A stretch of DNA of 64,000 nucleotides from Dakarella massiliensis. Lineage in GTDB: Bacteria; Pseudomonadota; Gammaproteobacteria; Burkholderiales; Burkholderiaceae_F. Below are positions 33,183 through 41,786 of the stretch, piece by piece. The translations under genes and the position numbers were made by a program. The notes under the pieces were generated by a model. It worked only from the letters and a program-made list of their open reading frames with translations. It did no database searches and was not told the DNA's origin. The DNA is taken from assembly GCF_001182045.1 (NCBI RefSeq), contig NZ_CVTY01000007.1:434001-498000 (forward strand), read 5' to 3'. Each line of letters opens with the position of its first letter. Position 1 is the first letter of the stretch.

Positions 33183-33896
33183 GTGAAAAGACGTTTTCTT
33201 TCCGCTGCAGCCGAAGCGATTATTCCGGCTCTGCTGCTCGCGGCGCTCATCATCCTTCACCCGGTCTCCATTGACCTCGCGGTGGAGCGTTTCTTTGCGC
33301 CGGATGGAACGTTTCCGCTTCAGAACAGCGCAGCGCTGCTTTTCTTCCATAAATGGGCAAAACTGCTCACGGTGTTCGTGGCTTTGGGAGTTATCGCGAT
33401 CGCGGTAAAAGACCGGGCCAAGATCTCCCCCCGGATTTCTGTCACTGAAGCGGGCTATCTTATTACCGCAATACTCGTCTGCGTCGGGACAGTCTCAGTG
33501 CTGAAAGATATGACCGGGGTCTACTGCCCGGTTTCCACGACGTTCTTCGGCAGCACGCATCCGATTCTTGCCCCTCACTTCGGATTCAGCCTTTCAGCCT
33601 CTGGCAACTGCTGGCCCGGAGGCTTCGCCGGAACCGGTTTCAGTCTGATCCCCTTCTGGTTTGCTTTCAGACGCCGCCGTCCGACCCTTGCCCGCGCCGG
33701 TCTCTTTTTCGCTATCCTCTTCGGAACGGTCTGCGGTGTCATTCAGATGATGCGGGGATACCACTTCCCGAGCCACAATGTGGCGACGTTCCTTCTTGAC
33801 TGGAGTCTCTCCGCTCTGGTCTACCTCGCGTTTCTCGCGGCTTCGTTAAAGCGTTGCCATGCGGCTCGCTTCATTCGGATTCCTCAGAAAGCCTGA
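33183..33896 (+). CDS. PAP2-family membrane phosphatase
   Basis: About 237 residues with five or six hydrophobic helices. The PAP2 elements are present in the variant seen in LpxE-like proteins: 'VLKDMTGVYCPVST' for motif 1, 'SASGNCWPGGFAG' in place of PSGH, and 'RGYHFPSHNVATFLLDW' for motif 3 (Arg, His, Asp). Such enzymes remove phosphate from lipids (undecaprenyl-PP, lipid A, PAP). The start is uncertain: GTG at 33183 lacks a clear ribosome-binding site and a TTG lies at 33093. It is followed 74 bases later by a second PAP2 gene. Confidence 0.8.
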   Translation: MKRRFLSAAAEAIIPALLLAALIILHPVSIDLAVERFFAPDGTFPLQNSAALLFFHKWAKLLTVFVALGVIAIAVKDRAKISPRISVTEAGYLITAILVCVGTVSVLKDMTGVYCPVSTTFFGSTHPILAPHFGFSLSASGNCWPGGFAGTGFSLIPFWFAFRRRRPTLARAGLFFAILFGTVCGVIQMMRGYHFPSHNVATFLLDWSLSALVYLAFLAASLKRCHAARFIRIPQKA

Positions 33897-33970
33897 ACGC
33901 TGATCCGGTTTGAAAATCAATAAGAGGGACGGTTCCCCAGAAACCGCCCCCGGAAGAGGTTTGCTTCAAA

Positions 33971-34531
33971 ATGTCTGAAATGTCTTTTCTCCTCTCACTC
34001 CAGGCGCTTCATGGTACATTTTTTGATTCCATCATGATGGCGGCGACCCGGGTCGGGAACGCGGGAGAAATCTGGATAGCACTCGCCGCGGTGCTTTTAT
34101 TTTCAAAAAAGACCCGCCCGGTAAGCATCGCGATCATCGTCAGTCTGTTCGCTGATCTCTTTATTTCAAATGGCCTTCTGAAGTTTCTTTTTGCCCGTCC
34201 GAGACCCTGCGCCATTGAGACAGGGGTCTCTATGCTGCAGGCGTGCCCGCCTTCTTTCTCATTTCCTTCCGGTCACACGGCTGTGTCATTCACGGTGCTC
34301 GGTGTTCTGCTCGCAAGCAGGGAATTCAAAATTGCTCTCGCGGCGCTTCCCGTCGCGCTTCTGATCGCCTTTTCGCGGCTCTGGCTTTTTGCCCATTTCC
34401 CGACAGACGTTCTGGGGGGTGTTGCCGTGGGACTCGTGCTTGGATATGGCACCTGGCATCTCCTTCTCCTGATCCCCGCATTCAGGCGGTTCTGGAACTG
34501 GTCAAATGAAGAAGCACTGACGCAGGCCTGA
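33971..34531 (+). CDS. PAP2-family phosphatase
   Basis: A 186-residue membrane phosphatase with a complete three-part PAP2 site: 'KFLFARPRP' (KX6RP), 'SFPSGHTA' (PSGH) and 'SRLWLFAHFPTDVLGG' (SRX5HX3D). About five hydrophobic helices. It probably acts on undecaprenyl diphosphate or a lipid phosphate. It lies behind another PAP2 gene of a divergent subtype, with which it may be co-transcribed, and it ends before a terminator. Confidence 0.9.
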   Translation: MSEMSFLLSLQALHGTFFDSIMMAATRVGNAGEIWIALAAVLLFSKKTRPVSIAIIVSLFADLFISNGLLKFLFARPRPCAIETGVSMLQACPPSFSFPSGHTAVSFTVLGVLLASREFKIALAALPVALLIAFSRLWLFAHFPTDVLGGVAVGLVLGYGTWHLLLLIPAFRRFWNWSNEEALTQA

Positions 34532-34534
34532 ATA

Positions 34535-34575
34535 AAACAGCGCCCCGAAAAATCACTAACGGGACGCTGTTTTTA
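34535..34575. terminator. Bidirectional terminator
   Basis: AAACAGCGCCCCG/CGGGACGCTGTTT stem with one mismatch, loop AAAAATCACTAA and T-run, between the plus PAP2 gene and the minus iadA-like gene. Confidence 0.8.
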
Positions 34576-34596
34576 TCGGAAGCTCGGGATAACCAA

Positions 34597-35748
34597 TTAT
34601 TCTTCAAAGGTACCGCGAACAATAATTTCGCAATTCCGCATCATCTGACGCCCCTTGGCAAAAACATCCGTAAGTTCAAGATTGTCATCAAAAAGCAATG
34701 CATCTGCCGTTGCTCCATCGGCCACCCGACCTTGAGTAGATAGCCCATGCGAATCCGCAACATTTTTGGTGATAAAGGGAAGAACATCCTCGAGCTTCTG
34801 CCCCTTTTCCCTGACAAGCTTCTGAATAGTTTCAAGATTACATTCAATCCCGCAGACAGCCAGCCCTACCATTTCCCCCTTGTCATTGAAACGAGGTTTG
34901 GAGCCATGACCGTCTGAGCTCATCGTAATGCGGGCAGGGTCAACCCCTTCGCCAACCGCTTCAATAAAGGCATCAGCCGGGGAGTCGAAGCAGCAGGATC
35001 CGCCTGTTGTGATATCGATATAGCCGCCTGCTTTGGCAAACTGCACAGCGGAATCAAACACATACTTTGCCCTTGCGCAATGAGTCGGGCGAATATGGCG
35101 AATCGGGAAACCGCGGTCCACTATTTCCTTAAACATTTCAAATTCGCCATGAAGATTTCCGGAATGAACATGCAATACACCGATTTTTCCGGAAATCATG
35201 CCGGCAAGACGAATGTCAGCCAGTAGCTGAATAACCTGATCAACTGTCGGGAAGGATGAGCGGTGATCGCCAAGCGCAATCTTGACTCCCAGGCACTCCG
35301 GAACCATAAAGATATCTTTTGCGGCCTCACCGCTCATCGTGGTCGGAGGAAAGCGGTAATTGCTCGTATACATCCATGTGGACACCCCTTCTGCGGCCAG
35401 CGCACGAATTTTGGCAAGCAGATTTTCAATTGAGCGGGTAATAAAGTCTGTCCCTGATACCCCAACAAGAGAAGTGGTTCCACAGGCAACCAATTCCGAA
35501 AGCACCAGTTCCGGTGTTCTGGACACGGGACCGCCTTCTCCGCCGCCTCCTGTAACGTGAATATGCTGATCAAAGAATCCAGGCGTCAGCAGTTTCCCTG
35601 CTGCATCAATTGTCTCAAGCCCTGGCATTACTACGTTGAGATCTTTTCCAACCGCAGCAAAACGGCCATTCACCATTAAAACGTCCTGAACCCCCAGACG
35701 TTCCGGCGCATATACCTCGGCGTTTCTAATCAGAACTGCATTCATCAT
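34597..35748 (-). CDS. iadA: Beta-aspartyl (isoaspartyl) dipeptidase
   Basis: A 383-residue amidohydrolase-superfamily enzyme that hydrolyses isoaspartyl dipeptides. It has the metal-binding 'DQHIHVTGGGGEGG' (residues 60-73), the loop containing the carboxylated Lys ('CLGVKIALGDHRSS'), the His in 'VLHVHSGNL', 'HIRPTHCAR' and the catalytic Asp in 'ITMSSDGHGS'. Two adjacent ATGs (35748, 35745) follow an AGGAG. It is in a unit with a DcuC-type carrier upstream, which may bring in the peptide or export the dicarboxylate product. Codon use looks less GC-rich than the flanking regions. Confidence 0.9.
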   Translation of the reverse strand: MMNAVLIRNAEVYAPERLGVQDVLMVNGRFAAVGKDLNVVMPGLETIDAAGKLLTPGFFDQHIHVTGGGGEGGPVSRTPELVLSELVACGTTSLVGVSGTDFITRSIENLLAKIRALAAEGVSTWMYTSNYRFPPTTMSGEAAKDIFMVPECLGVKIALGDHRSSFPTVDQVIQLLADIRLAGMISGKIGVLHVHSGNLHGEFEMFKEIVDRGFPIRHIRPTHCARAKYVFDSAVQFAKAGGYIDITTGGSCCFDSPADAFIEAVGEGVDPARITMSSDGHGSKPRFNDKGEMVGLAVCGIECNLETIQKLVREKGQKLEDVLPFITKNVADSHGLSTQGRVADGATADALLFDDNLELTDVFAKGRQMMRNCEIIVRGTFEE

Positions 35749-35818
35749 TTGACTCCTGTCAGAAAGAGAATGGGATCAGGCTGCCGGCATTTTTTACGGC
35801 AGCCCGGGTTCCGTTCGT

Positions 35819-37186
35819 TCAGAGGAAGGCGGCTGAAGCCGCAATATTGGTAATCAGAGCAAGCACCATTACGGGAATCGTGCGGCGCACGAGCTGGAAC
35901 GGTGTGATGCCCGCGATTGACGACACGGCAATGGTGACGCCCGCAATCGGGCACATCGTACGGGCAATACCCGCCGAAAGCTGTACAGGAACGGCAAGCA
36001 CAGCCGCGCTCATACCGACAGAAGAGGCCGCCTGCGGAAGGAGCGGAGAGAACGCAAAGAACGCCGCATTTCCAGAACCTGTAACCAGGGTCGCAAGAAC
36101 CATAATGGCGATCATGATGAAGAGCATGACCCAAACGCCGGCCGATTCCATAGACGCGGCGGCGTTGATCATCGTTGTGATACCGCCGACCTTCGTCATA
36201 CCGAAAGCAAAAAGCTCAGCGCAGCAAATAAGGGCTACAGTTGATGTAAAAACTTTGCCCATACCTTCATACACAGCCTTTGTCCTTCCAATCGAATCTT
36301 TCACACCCCGGGTTGTGATGAGGTCAACAACGAAAGAAACAAGAATGGAAATGATGATGGCGGTCTGAAGCGAGAGTTTCACGGGCTGATAGACCATCGG
36401 GCTGAAAATAATCAGAAGAACAAGGGGCAGCATCGGAAGAATCGAATACCAGACAGGACCCGCACCTTCAAAGGCCTTTGCTACATCTTCCTGGGTCCCG
36501 GCACCGCCTGTTTCAACACCGTCCTTCTTATCAAACCACCGCTGAACAAAGAAATGCCCGATTGCTACTACAGCGATTACGCAAAGTGCAACCGGAATCT
36601 GGTTCTGAACAAAATAGGTAACGACGTCTGTATTCAGAAGGTCTGCGGCCCGCATCGCGTTTGAGGATGACGGTCCAAGATCAAGGCAGCAGGTCGACCC
36701 AATCACCGCGGCAGCGGAGGTCTTAGAAACTCCCAGAGCGACGAGCAGCGGGAAAATTGAAGCCATCAACAGCAACCCAAGGCCGACCGCGCTGTTAATG
36801 AAAAGTGCCATAAACTGACCAACGACGTAGGTCACGGCAAGAAGCAAATAGGGTGAGCGAATCGCTGAGAGCGGCTTCACACAAAGCTTCACAAGAGCCT
36901 TGGATGCCCCAATCTTATCCATGTAATACGAGAAGCCCGCAATCCACATGATGTTGAGACCCAGACCTGGGAGGCGTGTTTTCATGCGGTCAGTGAAGGC
37001 CTGCGCAAAATCAAATCCAAGGAAATGGGTGGATGCCTTTGCCGGCACCGGATCAACTCCAAAACACGCAGCAACTGCGAGGAATAAAAGACCCGCAATC
37101 AAAAGAACGGTAGGCGGGTAATAGTTTTTGAAAATACACCACGCAACCGCCACTATCACTGCGAGCGTTATGACGACACCTAGCAT
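35819..37186 (-). CDS. DcuC-family C4-dicarboxylate/peptide carrier
   Basis: A 455-residue integral membrane protein with about 12 helices of the DcuC family: N-terminal 'LAVIVAVAWCIFKNYYPPTVLLIAG' (parts), the central 'STCCLDLGPSSSNAM' and the C-terminal 'TGSGNAAFFAFSPLLPQAA' with 'SAGIARTMCPIAGV' repeated in the second carrier at 52321. DcuC exports succinate or exchanges C4-dicarboxylates during anaerobic growth. The AAAGGAG site is good. Placement 70 bases before iadA suggests it serves aspartate/isoaspartyl peptide metabolism. Confidence 0.88.
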   Translation of the reverse strand: MLGVVITLAVIVAVAWCIFKNYYPPTVLLIAGLLFLAVAACFGVDPVPAKASTHFLGFDFAQAFTDRMKTRLPGLGLNIMWIAGFSYYMDKIGASKALVKLCVKPLSAIRSPYLLLAVTYVVGQFMALFINSAVGLGLLLMASIFPLLVALGVSKTSAAAVIGSTCCLDLGPSSSNAMRAADLLNTDVVTYFVQNQIPVALCVIAVVAIGHFFVQRWFDKKDGVETGGAGTQEDVAKAFEGAGPVWYSILPMLPLVLLIIFSPMVYQPVKLSLQTAIIISILVSFVVDLITTRGVKDSIGRTKAVYEGMGKVFTSTVALICCAELFAFGMTKVGGITTMINAAASMESAGVWVMLFIMIAIMVLATLVTGSGNAAFFAFSPLLPQAASSVGMSAAVLAVPVQLSAGIARTMCPIAGVTIAVSSIAGITPFQLVRRTIPVMVLALITNIAASAAFL

Positions 37187-37390
37187 GCTTCATCTCCTTT
37201 GTGGTTGATGCATAACCGTTGAGGCACAGACCCTGATGCCCCTTTTCCTCTGCCATCCTGGTGGTTAGGGAGCGGAAGACCAGGCTTATCCGGACGGACA
37301 GCCTCGCGGAGGCGTGAGCTGAATAGAACTCCTCAGCATTTTTTTTGAGATGACGTTATATGCACGCCTCAGCGTAATACCGCTTAAAGA

Positions 37391-38518
37391 CTACTCCCAA
37401 TTATTGATTCGGTGCCAAATCTCCGTTGCCTCTCCGTGATCAACGATGTGATAGCGATCGAAAGCAGCCGCTGTCGGACACGCGTGATTCGGGAGAATGC
37501 GAAGCCGGGTATCCAGCGGGAAATCCGCTGCTGAAATCGGCTTCCCGTCGCGCCGGGCAATGATGCCGTGCTCCTGGTTCGCTGACGCCACCCAAAGCTC
37601 CGGAATCAGGTTTCCATTGATATCGCAGACCGCTCCGTAACCCCAGTCAACCGCCTGAGATGCCGTACCGCGGTCCCGGCTCATCGCGAGCCACCCACCA
37701 TCCGTAATCAGCCAGCCCTTCTCCTGCTGCCGGCCAATGACAGAAACAAACACGGACTCAGCGATATCTCCGATCTCGCAGACCCCCACCCCATGCATAA
37801 AGAGATCGAAGATGGTTCCGACACCGCTTCGGTATTCTGTGACGCCGGGAGCCTTTTCAGCGGCGCAGAGCGTAGGAGTAGAGCCGACACTCACGATTTC
37901 AATCGGGAAGCCGGCGGCGCGAAGATCATCCGCCACACGGTTAATTGAAGTCACTTCATTCTCGGCCGCAACTTTCAGCTCCGCTTCACCGTGCGCCGAA
38001 TAACTGCCGCCCGTGTGCGTCAGGACTCCGACAAGCGCCGCGCCATCCTTCAGATGCCGGGCCACCTCAAGGATTTCAGGGCTTCCCGGTTTTAAACCGG
38101 AACGATGCCCATCGCAGTCGATTTCAATCAGTACCCGAAAACCGGTGCCGGCTGCCCGGGCATAGTGACTGACGGCGTCCGCCGCCTCAACGCTATCGAG
38201 AATGATCTTGCAGTCGGCTCCGGACTTATTAAGCCGATCAACCCGGGGCAGCTTATGCGGGGCGATTCCGACAGCGTAAATCAGATCCGTGATTCCGTGA
38301 GAGGCAAAAAATTCCGCCTCTTTCAGTGTGGAAACCGTAGCGGGACCGGTCGGTCCCTCAATCTGGAGACGGGCAATTTCCAGACACTTATGCGTTTTCA
38401 GATGCGGACGCCAATGCACACCGAGCTTCGCGCAGGATGATTTGGCTCGGGCAATATTCCGGATAAGTTTGTCGCGATCAATCAAAAGCGACGGTGTATC
38501 GAGCTCTGTGAGCTTCAT
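37391..38518 (-). CDS. DSD1/D-threonine aldolase-type PLP enzyme (probable D-serine dehydratase)
   Basis: A 375-residue fold-type III (alanine racemase-like) PLP enzyme of the DSD1 family. The PLP-binding Lys is in 'WRPHLKTHKCLE' (residues 36-47). 'LIEIDCDGHRSGL', 'LTHTGGSY' and C-terminal 'PNHACPTAAAFDRYHIV' are typical, the last containing the His and Cys that bind zinc in this family. It would degrade a D-hydroxy-amino acid such as D-serine or D-threonine. It is upstream of dcuC-iadA with a 204-base gap, together forming a D-amino-acid/isopeptide catabolic module. Confidence 0.86.
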   Translation of the reverse strand: MKLTELDTPSLLIDRDKLIRNIARAKSSCAKLGVHWRPHLKTHKCLEIARLQIEGPTGPATVSTLKEAEFFASHGITDLIYAVGIAPHKLPRVDRLNKSGADCKIILDSVEAADAVSHYARAAGTGFRVLIEIDCDGHRSGLKPGSPEILEVARHLKDGAALVGVLTHTGGSYSAHGEAELKVAAENEVTSINRVADDLRAAGFPIEIVSVGSTPTLCAAEKAPGVTEYRSGVGTIFDLFMHGVGVCEIGDIAESVFVSVIGRQQEKGWLITDGGWLAMSRDRGTASQAVDWGYGAVCDINGNLIPELWVASANQEHGIIARRDGKPISAADFPLDTRLRILPNHACPTAAAFDRYHIVDHGEATEIWHRINNWE

Positions 38519-38708
38519 AGGCGCGGCCTCGAGGAAGAGAAAGAAAATTTATTTTTTTATTCTCCCCCACCCACGATAGTCTGAATCACGCATAAAATCA
38601 AAACAGTTTTGATAAAAAATCAAAGATAAGTAGCAGGAAGACCGATTTTCCAACCCTATTCCTGCCTTCTCTTTCCGGTTTTTTCTGATTTTTTAGGACT
38701 GAGAATTT

Positions 38709-39464
38709 ATGAAACGCTTGTTGCTGCTCCTTCCCGCTCTGATTTTTGCCGCCTCGGCCGCGTCTGCCGCTGACGCTCCCCGCGGGAATACCCGGTTTGA
38801 AAGCTTTTCCCAGGTGAAGAAGATTCTGCTCAATCAGGTCTTCAATGATCACCGCACGACGATTTACTGCGGCGCGTCTTTCACGCCGGATAAGCAGGTC
38901 ATCCTGCCGAAAGGATTTATCGCGGCCAAATCCCCGAAACGGGCGAACCGAATCGAATGGGAGCACATTCTGCCGGCGGAAAACTTTGGGCGGGCCTTCA
39001 CGGAATGGCGTGAAGGAGCGCCGGAATGCGTAAAAGGAAACGGTAAGCCTTATAAGGGCCGTGCCTGCGCAAACCGCGCGAGCGCTGAGTATCGTCTGAT
39101 GCAGGCTGATATGTATAACCTCTACCCCGCAATCGGCTCCATCAATGCTGCACGGCAGAATTACGACTACACGCAGTTCGCGAAGGGGACCCCGAACACT
39201 TTCGGCACCTGCCCGATGAAGATTGAGGACCGGAGGGCTGAACCTCCGGACACCGTGAAGGGACTCGTCGCCCGCACGTATAAGTACATGGAGTGGGCTT
39301 ACCCGAAGTACCGGATGAGTAACCAGACCCGTCAGCTGATGAACGCCTGGGATAAGACGTTCCCGGCCACAGCCTGGGAGTGCGAGAGGGCGGACCGCAT
39401 CGCGGCAATTCAGGGGAATGAGAATCCCTTCACGCAGGCTGCGTGCAAAAAGCCCGCAAAATAA
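38709..39464 (+). CDS. Endonuclease I (EndA/NucM family), secreted
   Basis: A 251-residue nonspecific nuclease. Signal peptide residues 1-20 (ending AASAASA), then the beta-beta-alpha metal nuclease core: 'HRTTIYCGASF', the catalytic 'RIEWEHILPAENFG' (His), 'ADMYNLYPAIGSINAARQNYDY' (metal ligand Asn) as in EndA. Such enzymes degrade DNA in the periplasm or outside the cell. It is monocistronic, with a TTCCGGAG hairpin at 39483-39506 before the next gene. Confidence 0.92.
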   Translation: MKRLLLLLPALIFAASAASAADAPRGNTRFESFSQVKKILLNQVFNDHRTTIYCGASFTPDKQVILPKGFIAAKSPKRANRIEWEHILPAENFGRAFTEWREGAPECVKGNGKPYKGRACANRASAEYRLMQADMYNLYPAIGSINAARQNYDYTQFAKGTPNTFGTCPMKIEDRRAEPPDTVKGLVARTYKYMEWAYPKYRMSNQTRQLMNAWDKTFPATAWECERADRIAAIQGNENPFTQAACKKPAK

Positions 39465-39530
39465 ACATTACTTGTCACTGCTTTCCGGAGTACCACACCT
39501 CCGGAAGGTCTCTTCCAGGAGGGTTTCGGT

Positions 39531-40430
39531 TTGAGCCGGGCAACTGATCTTGAACTCTTCTCCGCGATCGCGAAAAGCGGAAGTCTTTCTGAGGCAGCGC
39601 GCCGTCTCGGACTGACCGCTGGCGCTGTGTCGCGCCGGCTCGCCGCGCTGGAAACCCGGTTAGGCTGCCCCCTGGTGCTCCGCAATACCCGCGGGATGGC
39701 GCTTACCGGGGAAGGAAAGCGGTTTCTCGCGGGCGCGGACGACATCCTGGAACGGATTGCCGCTCTTGAAGACGCCGTGACGTCTGCGCGGGGATCTCTG
39801 AAGGGAAAGCTTCGCATCAACTGCAGCTGGGGGTTCGGAGAACGGGTTCTCAGCCTCGCGGCAGCAGAATTTGCCGCCGAGAATCCTGAAATCGAACTCA
39901 CCCTCCTCCTCTCCGATCCCCCTCTCGATCCTGTTCAGTCCGGACTCGATCTTGTCATTCATATCGGAGAGCTCCCCGAGAGCCGTTTTCACGCCAAGCG
40001 CCTCTTCCGGAATGACCGTATCCTTTGCGCATCTCCTTCCCTGCTTCAAAAAACCGGAGGCTCCGTCACGTCACCCGCGGATCTCGCGAAACTCCCCGCG
40101 ATTTCAATCGATGAGGACCGTCTGCCCGGAAACATCTGGGAGCTGAAAGGAAAAAACGGCGCTGTCCGAATCCGCTTTCAGTCAACACTCCGCACGAATT
40201 CAAGTGAAACTGCAACCCGATGGGCTGAGGCTGGTCTCGGCGTTATTCTGAGAAGCCGCTGGGCGGTGTCTGACGCCCTTCAGTCCGGGAAACTGACGCA
40301 GATCCTTCCGGATCTCACAATGCCGAGCTCAGGTTACGCGTATTACGCCGGTAACCGCCTCGCCTCCCCGGCCCGGTCTTTCCTTCGCTTTCTGGTTCCC
40401 TGGCTTAAGCAAAGAGGAATCGCCTCATGA
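39531..40430 (+). CDS. LysR-family transcriptional regulator
   Basis: A 299-residue LysR regulator of the DNA-binding plus effector-domain type (helix-turn-helix 'GSLSEAARRLGLTAGAVSRRLAALE'; effector 'GKLRINCSWGFGERVL', 'GLDLVIHIGELP'). The start is a TTG at 39531, supported by an AGGAGG eight bases before it. It overlaps the pseudouridine synthase by the ATGA motif, so the two are translated together, although a LysR protein fused in an operon with an RNA-modification gene is functionally unclear. Confidence 0.88.
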   Translation: MSRATDLELFSAIAKSGSLSEAARRLGLTAGAVSRRLAALETRLGCPLVLRNTRGMALTGEGKRFLAGADDILERIAALEDAVTSARGSLKGKLRINCSWGFGERVLSLAAAEFAAENPEIELTLLLSDPPLDPVQSGLDLVIHIGELPESRFHAKRLFRNDRILCASPSLLQKTGGSVTSPADLAKLPAISIDEDRLPGNIWELKGKNGAVRIRFQSTLRTNSSETATRWAEAGLGVILRSRWAVSDALQSGKLTQILPDLTMPSSGYAYYAGNRLASPARSFLRFLVPWLKQRGIAS

Positions 40431-41704
40431 CGGAGAACCTCTCAGAACGCTTCCGTATGCCGGAATCGGTTCCTCCGAATCCTGACCTCGCGTCCCGGCT
40501 CCAGGAGCTCGCCCAATCGACTAATCGCCCCATGAGGGGTGCCGGGCTTCTGCTTGAAAAGGACGGGAGCACCCGGATTCTCACAGCGCTTTCGGACGAG
40601 GGGTTCCCGGAGAATGCCGGAATGCCTCCGGCCGCAATCTCATGGGGCACCTTTTATCGGAATCTTGAAGAATCCGGAGGGCGCCTGAACCCAGAGACTC
40701 CGGTGGAGACGGCGGGTGGACGAAGGGTTGATTTATCCCTCTTTTTCGAACACTCCGCTCCCTCCTGGGCCGCTAAGCCGGGAAGGAATCAGAATCTCTG
40801 GCACGGCGCTATCCTGCGGGAACTCCAGAGCGCTCCCGTGTCCGTCATCAATACCTGGAGAGAACACTTCCGCGATTGGCGTCCGGTTGAGCTCCTTGAA
40901 ACGCGGGCAGGAACCCCGTTCTCATTTGAAGCCCGAACGGTTGGCGCGCCCTATCCGGTTCGGACATTCACGCGTCCGCTCATAGCCGCTCTGATGCCAG
41001 ATGTCGAGCAGACTCCGAGAATCCCATTCAGTCTCGGGAAAAATCCAGACTTCGAAGTGCTGTACGAAGATCAGGATTCGATCGCGATCCTGAAACCCTC
41101 AGGTATCCCGTCGGTCCCTGGGGTTCTTGAGCCGATCAGCATGAAATCGGTTCTCGAAGAAGAGACTGGCCCGCTTTACACCGTTCACCGGCTTGATCAG
41201 GGAACATCTGGTGTGTTGCTCTTCGCCAAAAACGCCGCGGCAGCAGCAAGCCTCTCGGACGCTTTTGCTTCACGGCTGACCCGAAAAACCTATTCCGCAA
41301 TTCTCGAAGGCGCAGCAGGAGGTTCGGGAAGTGTGAAGACCCTCCAGCTTCCCCTTGGCGGAGATCCGTTCGATCTTCCGAGGCAAATCGTGCTCTCGGA
41401 ATCCAACCGTGGAAAGAGCGCGAAATCTGCCGCAGAGATCATCGCGGTGAGTGAACACCGTGGATTCGCCCGTACACTCGTCCGACTGCATCCTGAGACC
41501 GGGCGCACACACCAGCTCCGGATCCATATGGCGTTGGGCTTCGGATGCCCGATCCTCGGGGACGCGCTCTATGGAAAGAAGGGTCTCCTAGAACTCCAGG
41601 AACCGAGGCTTTATCTGCACCTCGGGGAACTGACCTTCCCCCGGGTATCTGACGGAAAACCCGTCACGGTGAGGAAAAATTCCGGATTCAGTTCTCTTCT
41701 CTGA
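40427..41704 (+). CDS. RluA-family RNA pseudouridine synthase
   Basis: A 425-residue protein. The C-terminal 220 residues form the RluA catalytic domain: 'YEDQDSIAILKPSGIPSVPG', 'VHRLDQGTSGVLLFAKN' with the catalytic Asp, 'PETGRTHQLRIHMALGFGCPILGDALYG'. The N-terminal 200 residues include an unrecognised part ('PVSVINTWREHFRDWRPVELLETRAG') similar in position to the fused domain seen in RluA-group proteins of this lineage. It would isomerise uridine in rRNA or tRNA. Translationally coupled to the LysR gene upstream. Confidence 0.9.
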   Translation: MTENLSERFRMPESVPPNPDLASRLQELAQSTNRPMRGAGLLLEKDGSTRILTALSDEGFPENAGMPPAAISWGTFYRNLEESGGRLNPETPVETAGGRRVDLSLFFEHSAPSWAAKPGRNQNLWHGAILRELQSAPVSVINTWREHFRDWRPVELLETRAGTPFSFEARTVGAPYPVRTFTRPLIAALMPDVEQTPRIPFSLGKNPDFEVLYEDQDSIAILKPSGIPSVPGVLEPISMKSVLEEETGPLYTVHRLDQGTSGVLLFAKNAAAAASLSDAFASRLTRKTYSAILEGAAGGSGSVKTLQLPLGGDPFDLPRQIVLSESNRGKSAKSAAEIIAVSEHRGFARTLVRLHPETGRTHQLRIHMALGFGCPILGDALYGKKGLLELQEPRLYLHLGELTFPRVSDGKPVTVRKNSGFSSLL

Positions 41705-41719
41705 GATCGCATCGCCGGA

Positions 41720-41757
41720 AATAAAAATCCCGCAGAGCCAAAACCCTGCGGGATGAA
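41720..41757 (-). terminator. Terminator of the Mn-pyrophosphatase gene
   Basis: ATCCCGCAG/CTGCGGGAT hairpin; the minus strand continues ATTTTTATTT. It is also just past the end of the rluA-like gene. Confidence 0.75.
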
Positions 41758-41786
41758 ATCAGAATTCCTGATACCAGGATCGCTGA

